A program made the translations under genes and the position numbers. Positions 28,621-36,993 of a stretch of 61,297 bases of DNA are shown here, piece by piece (the stretch's first letter is position 1; the number at the start of each line of letters is the position of its first letter). The DNA lies in contig NZ_JXCG01000011.1 of assembly GCF_001317345.1 (NCBI RefSeq), positions 1 through 61,297 on the forward strand. Direction: 5' to 3'. A model generated the notes under the pieces. It saw only the letters and a list, made by a program, of their open reading frames with translations. It did no database searches and was not told where the DNA came from. The DNA comes from Thermococcus sp. EP1. GTDB lineage: Archaea > Methanobacteriota_B > Thermococci > Thermococcales > Thermococcaceae.

Positions 28621-29745
28621 TTAGCCTTGCTTCAAAGCAGCATCTAGTGCATTAGCCCAGTCTTCGTGACCCAATTCTTTCCAGATCTCAACAAGCCTGG
28701 TAACGTATTCACGGGCCTCTGGGCTCTTTTTGGCATATTCAACATACAGGCCCATTGCAGTCTCAATAACCTTTGCATTGTCTTCAGGCGGTAGTCTACT
28801 AATTGTAGCCCCTGCTTCAACCCACTTGGCTCTGTACTCTCTGTTTAATGAGTTAACATAGTGGCTACCCCAGAGGTAAGTCTCCATGTTGGCAACTCTA
28901 ATGATCTCCTTCAAGTCTTCTGGGAGTTTCTCCCATACTGCTGGATTGATTATTAAGTAAGCGTGGATAGTTGCTTCGCTGTGCAAGTTTATACCCGGAG
29001 TTGGCTCAAGAACATACTTGGCAACCTCATGGAAACCCATCTTATAATCGGCAGTATAGTCTGTCCACTCAAGACCGTCTATTGTTCCAAGCTGTAGAGC
29101 TTGGTAAAGTTCTCCAGAAGCCATCATCATGGCCTGAGCACCGAGGGTATTATAAAATACTGCTGCCATACCAGAAGATCTTAGGATTTTACCATTTAGA
29201 TCATCGAGTCTGTTTATAGGAGTTGTTGTAACGAGAATTTCTGGCTCTCCATATATCATTGGTCCTATATAAACCACTCCAAACTTTTCAAATGTGGCTT
29301 TAATGAGGTCTTCAACACCTTTTACTTGGAAGAAAACCTCATATGGGTTTGAGAGTGGTCCTGGTTTACCTCCAGAAAGAGCCATAATTGGGTCTTGAGA
29401 GGCCAAATAGCTACTATAGAATATAGCCATATCAACCACGCCATTGGCTGTGGAGTCTACGATTTCAGTTACGGGGAAACCAAGCTCTCCTGCCTGATAT
29501 ACCTCTATCTTTATCCTACCATTGGACATTTTTTCAACTGTGTCAGCAAAATGTTGAGCAATTTCAAATCCTGGGTCACCGGCCAAATAGAATGTAGCCA
29601 TTTTGAACTCATAAGTTTCTGTTGGAGCAGTTTGGGTTTCTGAAGGTTGTGTTTGCCCTCCAATACATCCTGCCACAAAGGACAGGACCACCAAGGCAAT
29701 CAATCCAAATACCAAATTTTTTCCAAAAGAGATTTTTTGCAACAC
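28621..29745 (-). CDS. dctP: TRAP transporter substrate-binding lipoprotein DctP
   Basis: 374-residue binding protein of the DctP/SBP7 family. A signal peptide and lipobox (SFVAGC, Cys about 27) are followed by a short Gln/Thr linker, so it is a membrane-anchored lipoprotein. The ligand fold has FKMATFYLAGDPGF, LNGKILRSSGMAAVFYNTLGAQ and GLEWTDYTADYKMGFHEVAKY; the Arg in KILRSSG is the usual ligand-carboxylate contact. It starts with GTG after GGAGGG. A TATA-like ATTAAATAC lies near 29793-29801. It is the first gene of the operon. Confidence 0.94.
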   Translation of the reverse strand: MLQKISFGKNLVFGLIALVVLSFVAGCIGGQTQPSETQTAPTETYEFKMATFYLAGDPGFEIAQHFADTVEKMSNGRIKIEVYQAGELGFPVTEIVDSTANGVVDMAIFYSSYLASQDPIMALSGGKPGPLSNPYEVFFQVKGVEDLIKATFEKFGVVYIGPMIYGEPEILVTTTPINRLDDLNGKILRSSGMAAVFYNTLGAQAMMMASGELYQALQLGTIDGLEWTDYTADYKMGFHEVAKYVLEPTPGINLHSEATIHAYLIINPAVWEKLPEDLKEIIRVANMETYLWGSHYVNSLNREYRAKWVEAGATISRLPPEDNAKVIETAMGLYVEYAKKSPEAREYVTRLVEIWKELGHEDWANALDAALKQG

Positions 29746-30085
29746 ATTTAAACCCTCCAGTAGATTTTCGTCATATTGTTACAATTACTAAGTATTTAAT
29801 TCTTTTTGCATACTTAATTGTCATAGTGTCAGTACTTGACTTTGGTTATTTTTAAACATTGGCACTATTTTTGAAAATATTTAATACTCACTAAATATTT
29901 GATAAATATCAAAATAATATAACCTTGAATTTAGAATTTGATGACATATTGAAAGAGTTATCGGATTTTTGAAAAAAATTTCTTTAAAGCTGTCAATAAA
30001 TTGAAGATATTTCGTGAATATTTGAAAATTGTAAATGTGACAAGAGATTTTGAAAACCTAGGAGAAAAGCATTCGAGCATATTAA
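29746..30085. other. A+T-rich intergenic region between dctP and tRNA-Leu
   Basis: No gene is seen. It holds the dctP promoter (about 29790-29803, minus strand) and a perfect inverted repeat TTTGATA-AA-TATCAAA at 29898-29913. Several AATATTTGA-like words recur nearby. No C/D box RNA could be built from the single TGATGA near 29938. Confidence 0.5.
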
Positions 30086-30173
30086 TGGTGCGGGGGAGGG
30101 GATTTGAACCCCTGAACCCCTACGGGAGTGGATCTTGAGTCCACCGCCTTTGACCAGGCTCGGCAACCCCCGC
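30086..30173 (-). tRNA. tRNA-Leu (CAA)
   Basis: Class II tRNA with acceptor GCGGGGG (30173-30167) pairing with CCCCCGC, discriminator A and an encoded CCA (30088-30086). The anticodon loop is CTCAAGA in a GTGGA/TCCAC stem, giving anticodon CAA. The long variable arm TCCCGTAGGGG is typical of leucine tRNA, and the T-loop is GGTTCAAATCC. A TATA box (TTTTTAAAAC, about 30211-30220) lies upstream on the same strand. No intron is seen. Confidence 0.95.
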
Positions 30174-30445
30174 GCATTTCGCAGGGTTCATTTCTCTATA
30201 CATCTCCTTAGTTTTAAAAAGATTATGGTCTTTAAATTTGAATATGAAAAAACTTCTAAGTTTCTACTCTATAGTTATGTGTTTTACGTAAAAACTTCTA
30301 ACTTATAACTTATTCTTCCTTTAAGATGGTGATTTCAATAGAGACAAGAAGACAAGATATTTTTCTTTTTCATACACTATACAAAAATTGTTAAATAAAA
30401 GGAATACTTAACCCCATAAGATGAATAATAAAGGAGGCAACCACT

Positions 30446-31666
30446 TTGTCTAAGGATACTTCAAAAATAAAACTCATAGCAGGATTGCTTATACTATTGA
30501 TTCTTCTCTCTTTTAGTGCATGGTACTTTACAACCAGAACAAAAGGTGAGACAAAAGAGCCGCTGCCGACTTTAACAACCTCAACCCCCTCTCCCACTAC
30601 CACTACTACAACATCCCAAACCACTATAGAAACCACAAGCACAAGCACCACTACGACTACAACTGCTATAGAAACTACTACTTCTTTACCCGAGAGCACC
30701 TGTCCCAGTATTTGGAGATACATATTCAAAGAAGCCCTAAAATGCGGATTAAGTTCAAATGAACTAACAAAGATCTCCTATCTTGCAATAGAGTTAAAGG
30801 GGCAAACTGTACAAGAAAGTGCGTGGAACATTCTAGAATGGCTTCAGAATAACATCGAATATGATCATTACAAAGCCTCTCTCCCAGCTCCAATAATACA
30901 AATTTCTGAAAACGGGACTATTATTGGGGTTACAGGAGGAGAAGGAACAGAAATCCAAACCCCATATGAGACTATCAAAAAAGGGAAAGGAATATGTACA
31001 GATTACACAATCTTAACGCTAGCTCTACTGCTAGAAATGGACTATTCCCCAGTATATGCATTTGAAATTAACTTTGAAAACTCAAGTACAAAACATACGA
31101 CGGCAGCAATTAAAATCGATGGCGAATACTTCCTTTTGGATCAAAATTTGCCCCCCATGGATCTGGGCACATATTACAATAAATGGGCCATTTATAGGGA
31201 AGAAAAACTGCTTATTTCAAATGCCACAGTGTATGAAATACAAAAAAGTGGCGAAAATCTCACAATAAAGATAATTGGAATAGTGCTTGCTGAAGACTTC
31301 AAGAATAGAAATTATGACTTCACATCAGCAAACTTGGCAATGATGGCGAATGATCTAATGGAATTATTTCTCGAAAATTACCCAAACCTAAGCAGGGATT
31401 TCTACATCTCTGATATTGATAAAAAAGTTCATCTTCCATATGGCTATGCAAATAGAAGCACTTGGAAGCTTGAACTGCCTAATTTCATAGATTATTACAC
31501 CCCCACATTTCACACAGAATTTGTGAAGTACTTTTACAGAAGATTCACAGAAAACCCAGAAGTTGTCAAAGATTTATCCAAATTTAACCGCTTATGGATT
31601 CGAGTGGAGAGGGATCAAAATACACTTAGAATTGTGCTAAACTTGGCAGAAAGAATAGAAAGTTAA
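30446..31666 (+). CDS. Membrane-anchored transglutaminase-like domain protein
   Basis: 406-residue protein. An uncleaved N-terminal helix (about residues 9-27) anchors it, followed by a Thr/Ser-rich linker (about 38-78) that places the rest outside the cell. The transglutaminase/papain-like core has the nucleophile in GKGICTDYTILTLALL, the His in TKHTTAAIKIDGEY and the Asp in LLDQNLPP. A C-terminal region of about 150 residues has no family I recognise. It may act as a protease or amidase on surface proteins. It starts at TTG (30446) after GGAGG. Confidence 0.85.
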   Translation: MSKDTSKIKLIAGLLILLILLSFSAWYFTTRTKGETKEPLPTLTTSTPSPTTTTTTSQTTIETTSTSTTTTTTAIETTTSLPESTCPSIWRYIFKEALKCGLSSNELTKISYLAIELKGQTVQESAWNILEWLQNNIEYDHYKASLPAPIIQISENGTIIGVTGGEGTEIQTPYETIKKGKGICTDYTILTLALLLEMDYSPVYAFEINFENSSTKHTTAAIKIDGEYFLLDQNLPPMDLGTYYNKWAIYREEKLLISNATVYEIQKSGENLTIKIIGIVLAEDFKNRNYDFTSANLAMMANDLMELFLENYPNLSRDFYISDIDKKVHLPYGYANRSTWKLELPNFIDYYTPTFHTEFVKYFYRRFTENPEVVKDLSKFNRLWIRVERDQNTLRIVLNLAERIES

Positions 31667-31693
31667 GTTCTTTTATTTAGTTATTTAAAGAAT

Positions 31694-32377
31694 TTATCTC
31701 TCTAACTTTTTGACACCCTCTTTTGTGCCAACCAGAACAATATCAGCAATATCTGCAAAGATCCCGTTTTCCACAACCCCAGGAATATTGTTGAGCTCAA
31801 TTTCCATGTCTAGAGGATCTTCAATCTTTTCAAACTTCGCATCGAGGATAAAGTTCCCATTATCCGTAATTATGGGACCATCCTTCTTGGTTCCCATTCT
31901 GAGCTCTGCTGTTGCATTAAATACTTCTAACTCTTCTTTAATAGCCCTCCAAGCGGCGGGAATAACTTCAATTGGTACCGGTACTCTTTGGCCGAGATAC
32001 TCTACTAGTTTACTCTCATCAACAAGGACTATGAAAGTTCCAGCCCTATACTCAATAATCTTCTCCATTGTTAATGCTGCTCCTCTTCCTTTAATCAGAT
32101 TAAGATGTGGATCAACTTCATCAGCTCCATCAACAGCGATATCTATTGCATCAACCTCATCAAGACTTACCACAGGAACACCGCTTTCTAGGGCCAAAAG
32201 GCGAGATTGGTGAGAGGTTGGAATACCATAAATGTCTTCAAGTTCCCCTGTCATTAGCTTTTTCCCAAGCATTTGAATGAAATAAGCAGTGGTTGATCCC
32301 GTACCTAGACCAATGATCATGTCGTCATCAATAAACTTCAATGCCTCCTTTGCAACCAGTCTTTTTAGCTCTTCCAT
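31694..32377 (-). CDS. rpiA: Ribose-5-phosphate isomerase A
   Basis: 227-residue enzyme that interconverts ribose 5-phosphate and ribulose 5-phosphate. In Thermococcales this links the reverse ribulose-monophosphate route to nucleotide and PLP precursors. Phosphate loop GLGTGSTTAYFI, the active-site DGADEVDPHLNLIKGRGAAL and the Lys in VDESKLVEYLG are intact. It lies three bases after the EMC6-like gene and is the last gene of a same-strand block that includes the threonine-synthase-like regulator candidate. Confidence 0.96.
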   Translation of the reverse strand: MEELKRLVAKEALKFIDDDMIIGLGTGSTTAYFIQMLGKKLMTGELEDIYGIPTSHQSRLLALESGVPVVSLDEVDAIDIAVDGADEVDPHLNLIKGRGAALTMEKIIEYRAGTFIVLVDESKLVEYLGQRVPVPIEVIPAAWRAIKEELEVFNATAELRMGTKKDGPIITDNGNFILDAKFEKIEDPLDMEIELNNIPGVVENGIFADIADIVLVGTKEGVKKLER

Positions 32378-32380
32378 GTA

Positions 32381-32704
32381 TCATCCCTTCGTTATGTTGT
32401 AAAGAAGTGATTGATTTGAATAAAACTTCGGTTCTGGCTGGATGATTAGATTGTAGCTAAGCAACGTGAAGTAGAGCCAGAATAACAAGAATCCCCACAT
32501 TCCCTTTCTAAGAAGGATTCTATCATCTTTAAGTTCCTCAGGAAGATCCTTAACAACAGCCATAACTATTTTCGGTGATACTAAGTATACTAGTAGCCCT
32601 GCAAGGTATCCCATTTGAGCCTGAGTTGAGAGTACTCCGCTAATAATCCCTGCCACTGCGCCAATTGTATAAAATATGAGTGACATCTTGTTTTCAACAT
32701 TCAC
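32381..32704 (-). CDS. Small EMC6-like membrane protein
   Basis: 107-residue integral membrane protein with three hydrophobic segments (LIFYTIGAVAGIISGVLS, MGYLAGLLVYLVSPKIVMAVV and GFLLFWLYFTLLSYNLI). The arrangement, with a short charged loop DLPEELKDDRILLRKG, resembles archaeal proteins compared to the EMC6 subunit of the ER membrane insertase complex. The identification is tentative. It starts with GTG after AGGTGATAAAGG. Gaps of 49 bases before it and three after it suggest co-transcription with rpiA. Confidence 0.65.
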   Translation of the reverse strand: MNVENKMSLIFYTIGAVAGIISGVLSTQAQMGYLAGLLVYLVSPKIVMAVVKDLPEELKDDRILLRKGMWGFLLFWLYFTLLSYNLIIQPEPKFYSNQSLLYNITKG

Positions 32705-32753
32705 CCTTTATCACCTAAAACTTAGTTTAAAGATTCATTTAAAATACTTTCCA

Positions 32754-34085
32754 TTATTCCTCAAAGTTCTCAAGAAGTCTTTGTCCTTTTTCAGTAAGTC
32801 TGTAATATGTTCTTCTTCCACGTTTATAAGCTTCTTCTATTAATCCCAGACTCTCGAGTTCTTTTACATGCTGATAAACGGCTTGGTACTTTATAGGTTT
32901 CTCTAGATTCTCCCAGACTTCATATCCATACATTGGTTTTTCTCTTAGCAGTTTTAGTATGTTCAATTTTGTGCCACCTATTGAAAACCGTTCCTTTTCC
33001 TCCACATAGTAACTCTTAAGCCCGGAACCGGTTATAACTAATGCTATCTTGTCATCCTTCTCGAAATAGCCCTCTTCATGAAGTTTAAGCAAAGCAGGAA
33101 TTACCACTGCTGAAGAATACTCTGCAAAAACGCCCTCTTTGGCAAGTACTCTTTCTCCAAGATCGAGCTCGTCTTCTCTTATTACTACTGCAGTCCCTTT
33201 ACTTTCTTTTATAGCATTTATTGCAAGTTCCTTGTTGATAGGATCCTTTACATAGAGACCAAGAGCTTTTGTAAAATCTCTCTTCGCTGGTATGCCTATT
33301 ATTTCCGCTGCTATTGGGGAACAGTTCTCTGTCTGTACTGCAATTAATTTTGGGACCTCCTCTATAACACCTATCTCTAAAAGTTCTTTGAAACCTTTGT
33401 ATATGCTGTAAATATTGCTCCCACTTCCTGTAGGTACTATGACATGAGTGGGATTAACTTCCTCCCAGAGTTCGAACGCAAGAGTCTTCTGACCTTCCAC
33501 TCCAACTATATTATTTTCAGGAGTTATATCATAAAGGCCATTTAATCGAGAAAGTTCTGATGCGTATTCAATGCACTCGTCCACACTGTCACCATACCTT
33601 ATAATCTTCGCCCCAAATGCTATCATCTGGATAAGCTTCCCACGATCCACCTTTTTAGGAACAACTACGAATGCTTCTTTATTTGCCCTAGCAGCATACG
33701 CTGCCAATGATGCCGCTGCATTTCCATCACTTGCCACAATAAATCCATTGTTACTCCAAGGAAGGCCATAAGAAACGCCTACTGTTGCTAACCTATCTCT
33801 AAAAGATCCCGTAGGGTTTCGGGTCTCATCCTTAATAAAAACCTCAAGTCCCACTTTCTCCCCAAGTTTAGCCCTTACTAAAGGTGTCCCACCCTCCTTA
33901 AGAGAGATTACTCTTTCAACAGGAGGGAGAAGCTCTTTATATTTCCAAACCCCTTTTTCTCGGGATTTCCATTTATTTATTTTTACTTTGGAATAGTCAT
34001 ATCTAATCTCAAGCGGAGTTCCACACGAACATTTTGGAGGGAGGAGAGAGGTATATTCCCTTCCACACTTGGGACACTTTATCAT
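32754..34085 (-). CDS. Threonine-synthase-like PLP-fold pseudoenzyme fused to a PadR-type winged helix
   Basis: 443-residue protein. Residues 1-25 form a zinc ribbon (CPKCGREY, CSCGTP) and about 55-365 a fold-type II PLP domain like archaeal threonine synthase. The phosphate-binding TGSGSN (219-224), DGNAAAS (120-126) and ITGSGLK remain. However, the Schiff-base Lys of the family motif PTGSFKDR is Arg96 here (PTGSFRDR; codon AGA, plus strand 33798-33800). Residues about 372-441 add a winged helix (LLREKPMYGYEVWENL, VYQHVKELESLGLI, GRRTYYRLTEKGQRLL). It therefore looks like a ligand-sensing transcription regulator rather than a threonine synthase. GGTGAG precedes the ATG. It is 28 bases downstream of fttA. 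Confidence 0.88.
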   Translation of the reverse strand: MIKCPKCGREYTSLLPPKCSCGTPLEIRYDYSKVKINKWKSREKGVWKYKELLPPVERVISLKEGGTPLVRAKLGEKVGLEVFIKDETRNPTGSFRDRLATVGVSYGLPWSNNGFIVASDGNAAASLAAYAARANKEAFVVVPKKVDRGKLIQMIAFGAKIIRYGDSVDECIEYASELSRLNGLYDITPENNIVGVEGQKTLAFELWEEVNPTHVIVPTGSGSNIYSIYKGFKELLEIGVIEEVPKLIAVQTENCSPIAAEIIGIPAKRDFTKALGLYVKDPINKELAINAIKESKGTAVVIREDELDLGERVLAKEGVFAEYSSAVVIPALLKLHEEGYFEKDDKIALVITGSGLKSYYVEEKERFSIGGTKLNILKLLREKPMYGYEVWENLEKPIKYQAVYQHVKELESLGLIEEAYKRGRRTYYRLTEKGQRLLENFEE

Positions 34086-34113
34086 ATTTACTCACCAAAA
34101 AATTAAGGAAAGA

Positions 34114-36069
34114 TCACTTGAGTCTAATTGCATCTAAATTGTTAGGAGCTCTTGTTGAGATACCAAATTTCTTGTGAATGCTTGAAGCCAAATCTAAACA
34201 CTTTTGAGGTTCTCCGTGTACAGTAATTACCCTTTCTGGTCTTGGTTTTACCCTTGCAACATAGCTCATTAACTCTCTTCTATCTGCGTGACCGGAGAAT
34301 CCATCTATTGTGTGGATCTCCATGTTTATTTGGATGGCTTCTGTTCTTCCACCCTCTCCAATCATTGGTATCTCTCTAAGACCCCTTTGAACTTGTCTAC
34401 CTAGAGTGCCTTCTGCCTGATAGCTCACAAAGATGAGAGAATTCCTTGGATCTGGAGCTAAGTTCTTGAAATATTCAACGCTCGGACCACCCACTAACAT
34501 GCCCGAAGATGCTATGATTATAGCAGGCTCCTCACTCTCTATTATATCTTTTCTTTCACTAGCATTAGCAACAGGTTTAAAGATCTCGTTTAGGAAGGGG
34601 TTATAACCTTCATGGAATATCTGATTCCTCAGATTCTTGCTTAAGTATTCTGGATATGCCGTATGTATTGCCGTGGCCTCCCAAATCATTCCATCAAGAT
34701 AAATTGGAGCATCTAAACCCCCAACTCTGGCGTACTCCTCCAGTACTATCATGATCTCCTGAGACCTTCCAACGGCCATGGCAGGGATTAAAACTTTTCC
34801 TTTGCGTTTTATTGTTTGTAAAATTACTTCAATAAGGCGCTTTTCTGCCTCTTCTCTTGGCATTTGGTAATCTCTACTTCCACCATATGTGGACTCCATG
34901 ATAAGGGTCTCTAGCCTGGGAAACTTTGCATTCGCTGGTTCAAAAAGCTTTGTTGGAACAAATTTGAAATCTCCAGTTACAGCAATATTGTGAAGTCCAT
35001 TTCCAACATGAAGATGAGCTATTGAAGAACCGAGAATATGGCCCGCATTATGTAAAGTAAGTCTAAGGTCTGGTGAGATGTCTCTAACTTCTCCATAATC
35101 GAGGGTTATAGTGTGCTTAACGACTTCCTTGATATCCTTCATTCTGTAAAGTGGTTCAACTCCATTACTTTGCTGAATTTCAATGAAGTCCTTCTGAAGG
35201 AGAACCATCAAGTCTCTTGTTGGGGGTGTTGCATAAATAGGACCATCAAAGAGGTTGTATCTAAATAGATATGGCAATAAGCCAGAGTGGTCTAAGTGGG
35301 CATGAGTAATTATTATAGCATCAAGCAGGCCCTCTTTAAGAACGTATGTGAATTCTGGGGCCTCAAAATGAGGAAGTCCTTTTTTAGGATCATTAAGCTC
35401 AGCGACATTAACTCCAAAATCTACTAGTACAAAGCTTTCATTTGTTTGAAGTAACAAAGCGCTTCTTCCAACTTCCCTAAATCCACCAAGACCCGTTATT
35501 CTTATCCAATCGCTTTTAAGTTCTGGCTTTCTGTATATGTTTTTCCCTACTTGTCTCAAAAATTTCCTTCTATCTTTGCTCTCTGATTGAAGTATTCCTC
35601 TAATTGAGTATATTGTCTGAGACTGTAAAGGAGGTGTTCTAATAACTTTGGGTGCCCAATAAACTTTTTGTGTAATTTCTCTAAGGGTTTCTCCATTTTT
35701 CCCGATAACTAATCCTGGCTTTTTAGCTTCAATTATGACTTCTCCAACAGAAGGATCAAAACTGATATTGGTTATCTCCGCCTCAGAAGGCACTATCTCC
35801 TTGATCAATTCTTCAGCTCTCTCCGGAGCCAAAAGAACGTCCGGGTCAGGTCTAACACTAATTCTCTTTTTTAAAACTTTAGCAAGGTTTTTTATGAGCT
35901 CACCATCTTGCATTACAACTTCAGGGTTTTTAACATAGATAACAAGTTCTGGTCCTTCAAATTCAACTTCAGTTATTCTAGCTTCTCGTGGGATCATCTG
36001 ATTTATAATCTCTCTAATCTCCTTTAAGATCTCATCAACACTTGTTTCTCTTTTTATCACCGTAATCAC
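34114..36069 (-). CDS. fttA: Beta-CASP ribonuclease / transcription termination factor FttA (aCPSF1)
   Basis: 651-residue archaeal CPSF73-like endoribonuclease that terminates transcription by cleaving nascent RNA. Two KH-type domains (about residues 1-145, with LVIGKNGETLREI) precede the metallo-beta-lactamase core (THAHLDHSGLLPY, NAGHILGSS, TGDF) and the beta-CASP domain (ESTYGG, IIASSGMLVGGP, GFSGHADR). All metal-ligand motifs are visible. The ATG follows the psmB stop by about nine bases. It is a core archaeal gene usually expressed at high level. Confidence 0.96.
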   Translation of the reverse strand: MITVIKRETSVDEILKEIREIINQMIPREARITEVEFEGPELVIYVKNPEVVMQDGELIKNLAKVLKKRISVRPDPDVLLAPERAEELIKEIVPSEAEITNISFDPSVGEVIIEAKKPGLVIGKNGETLREITQKVYWAPKVIRTPPLQSQTIYSIRGILQSESKDRRKFLRQVGKNIYRKPELKSDWIRITGLGGFREVGRSALLLQTNESFVLVDFGVNVAELNDPKKGLPHFEAPEFTYVLKEGLLDAIIITHAHLDHSGLLPYLFRYNLFDGPIYATPPTRDLMVLLQKDFIEIQQSNGVEPLYRMKDIKEVVKHTITLDYGEVRDISPDLRLTLHNAGHILGSSIAHLHVGNGLHNIAVTGDFKFVPTKLFEPANAKFPRLETLIMESTYGGSRDYQMPREEAEKRLIEVILQTIKRKGKVLIPAMAVGRSQEIMIVLEEYARVGGLDAPIYLDGMIWEATAIHTAYPEYLSKNLRNQIFHEGYNPFLNEIFKPVANASERKDIIESEEPAIIIASSGMLVGGPSVEYFKNLAPDPRNSLIFVSYQAEGTLGRQVQRGLREIPMIGEGGRTEAIQINMEIHTIDGFSGHADRRELMSYVARVKPRPERVITVHGEPQKCLDLASSIHKKFGISTRAPNNLDAIRLK

Positions 36070-36078
36070 CTCTTAGAA

Positions 36079-36702
36079 TTAAAGTTTCTTGAGGATTTTC
36101 TCCACTTCTTCCTTAGAAAGCTCTTTGTATCCCTCTTCACTTATAATAACTACCATTATCCCATCTCCAGTAAAAACATCTCTTTTTATTGCTGTATTTA
36201 TAGCTTTTATTGCAAGCTTAACACCCTTTTTTAGAGTAATTTTTTCATTATATTCATTATCTAAAACAGAATACGCAAACTCCATACCAGAGCCTGCAGA
36301 AACATACTTATCTTCGGTAATCCCCCCAGCCATGTCAATCGAATAAAGCTTTGGGCTTTCATCATATCCACCAATTAAGAACCAGCCAAAATAGGGGAAG
36401 TACCTTCTGCCACTCAAAACGTTGGATGTTAGTGTCGCTAAGGCCTTTGTGCTCATCTCTTTGCCAACTTTTGCCTTGTATAACCTTGCTTGTGCTCTGA
36501 GAACTCTAACAAGGCTTAAAATGTCACCTACACTGCCTGCTCCTGCTAGGACTAAATGGTCATCCACTTGGAAAATTTTTGTAACCTCCCTTGAAATAAC
36601 CATGTTGCCCAATGAAGCCCTCTTGTCCGCAGCTAGGACTACTCCATCACTACAAACAATGCCTACTGTTGTTGTGCCTTTAATTTTGTCCAAAGCCCAC
36701 AC
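36079..36702 (-). CDS. psmB: Proteasome subunit beta
   Basis: 207-residue catalytic subunit of the 20S proteasome. A short propeptide ends KIKG and autocleavage exposes Thr in [24 protein letters not shown]. The catalytic Asp of LAAD and the Lys of VTKIFQ are present, plus the C-terminal GSG(M)EFA and GDGIMVV segments. The start is uncertain: GTG at 36702 gives a nine-residue propeptide, while TTG at 36693 with GGTG upstream gives six. It is the first gene of the block psmB-fttA-pseudo-threonine synthase-EMC6-like-rpiA. Thermococcales usually have two beta genes. Confidence 0.95.
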   Translation of the reverse strand: MWALDKIKGTTTVGIVCSDGVVLAADKRASLGNMVISREVTKIFQVDDHLVLAGAGSVGDILSLVRVLRAQARLYKAKVGKEMSTKALATLTSNVLSGRRYFPYFGWFLIGGYDESPKLYSIDMAGGITEDKYVSAGSGMEFAYSVLDNEYNEKITLKKGVKLAIKAINTAIKRDVFTGDGIMVVIISEEGYKELSKEEVEKILKKL

Positions 36703-36746
36703 CCCTTAGGAATATTTTCTTAGCTTGAGAATAGAAACAACTGCTA

Positions 36747-36786
36747 CAGTTGGGCTTTGATTACGGTAGTATTTAAAGTTTTCGCA
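36747..36786 (-). promoter_or_regulatory. psmB promoter
   Basis: On the minus strand the sequence GCGAAAACTTTAAATACTACC contains a BRE-like GAAAAC and the TATA box TTTAAATA (36777-36770). The expected start near 36747 leaves a leader of about 45 bases. The remaining bases up to 36993 hold the serK promoter region and no gene; one small AGAG-AACG-CTCT hairpin is seen at about 36912-36926. Confidence 0.55.
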
Positions 36787-36993
36787 AAAATATTGGCTTT
36801 TCTATTTCAAAATTTAAACATGGAAAACAAAGAAAAATGTTTACTCTCCCTGGAAGATCTGTACCTTAGAGAAAGACAAGGCTACTTATGCATATTCACT
36901 GGTGTGCTAGAGAGAACGCTCTTCAGATGAGAAGAAAAGCTTTTATTCCATGAAATGTTTTACAGTAGTGTAACTTCAGGGGAGGTATGAAGG

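Noticed and set aside
29934-30000. C/D box sRNA from TGATGA near 29938
   Set aside because: No D, D' or C' boxes at suitable spacing and no flanking stem.
32754-34085. Simple annotation as threonine synthase (thrC)
   Set aside because: The PLP-binding Lys is Arg and a winged helix is fused, so the catalytic label is not supported.
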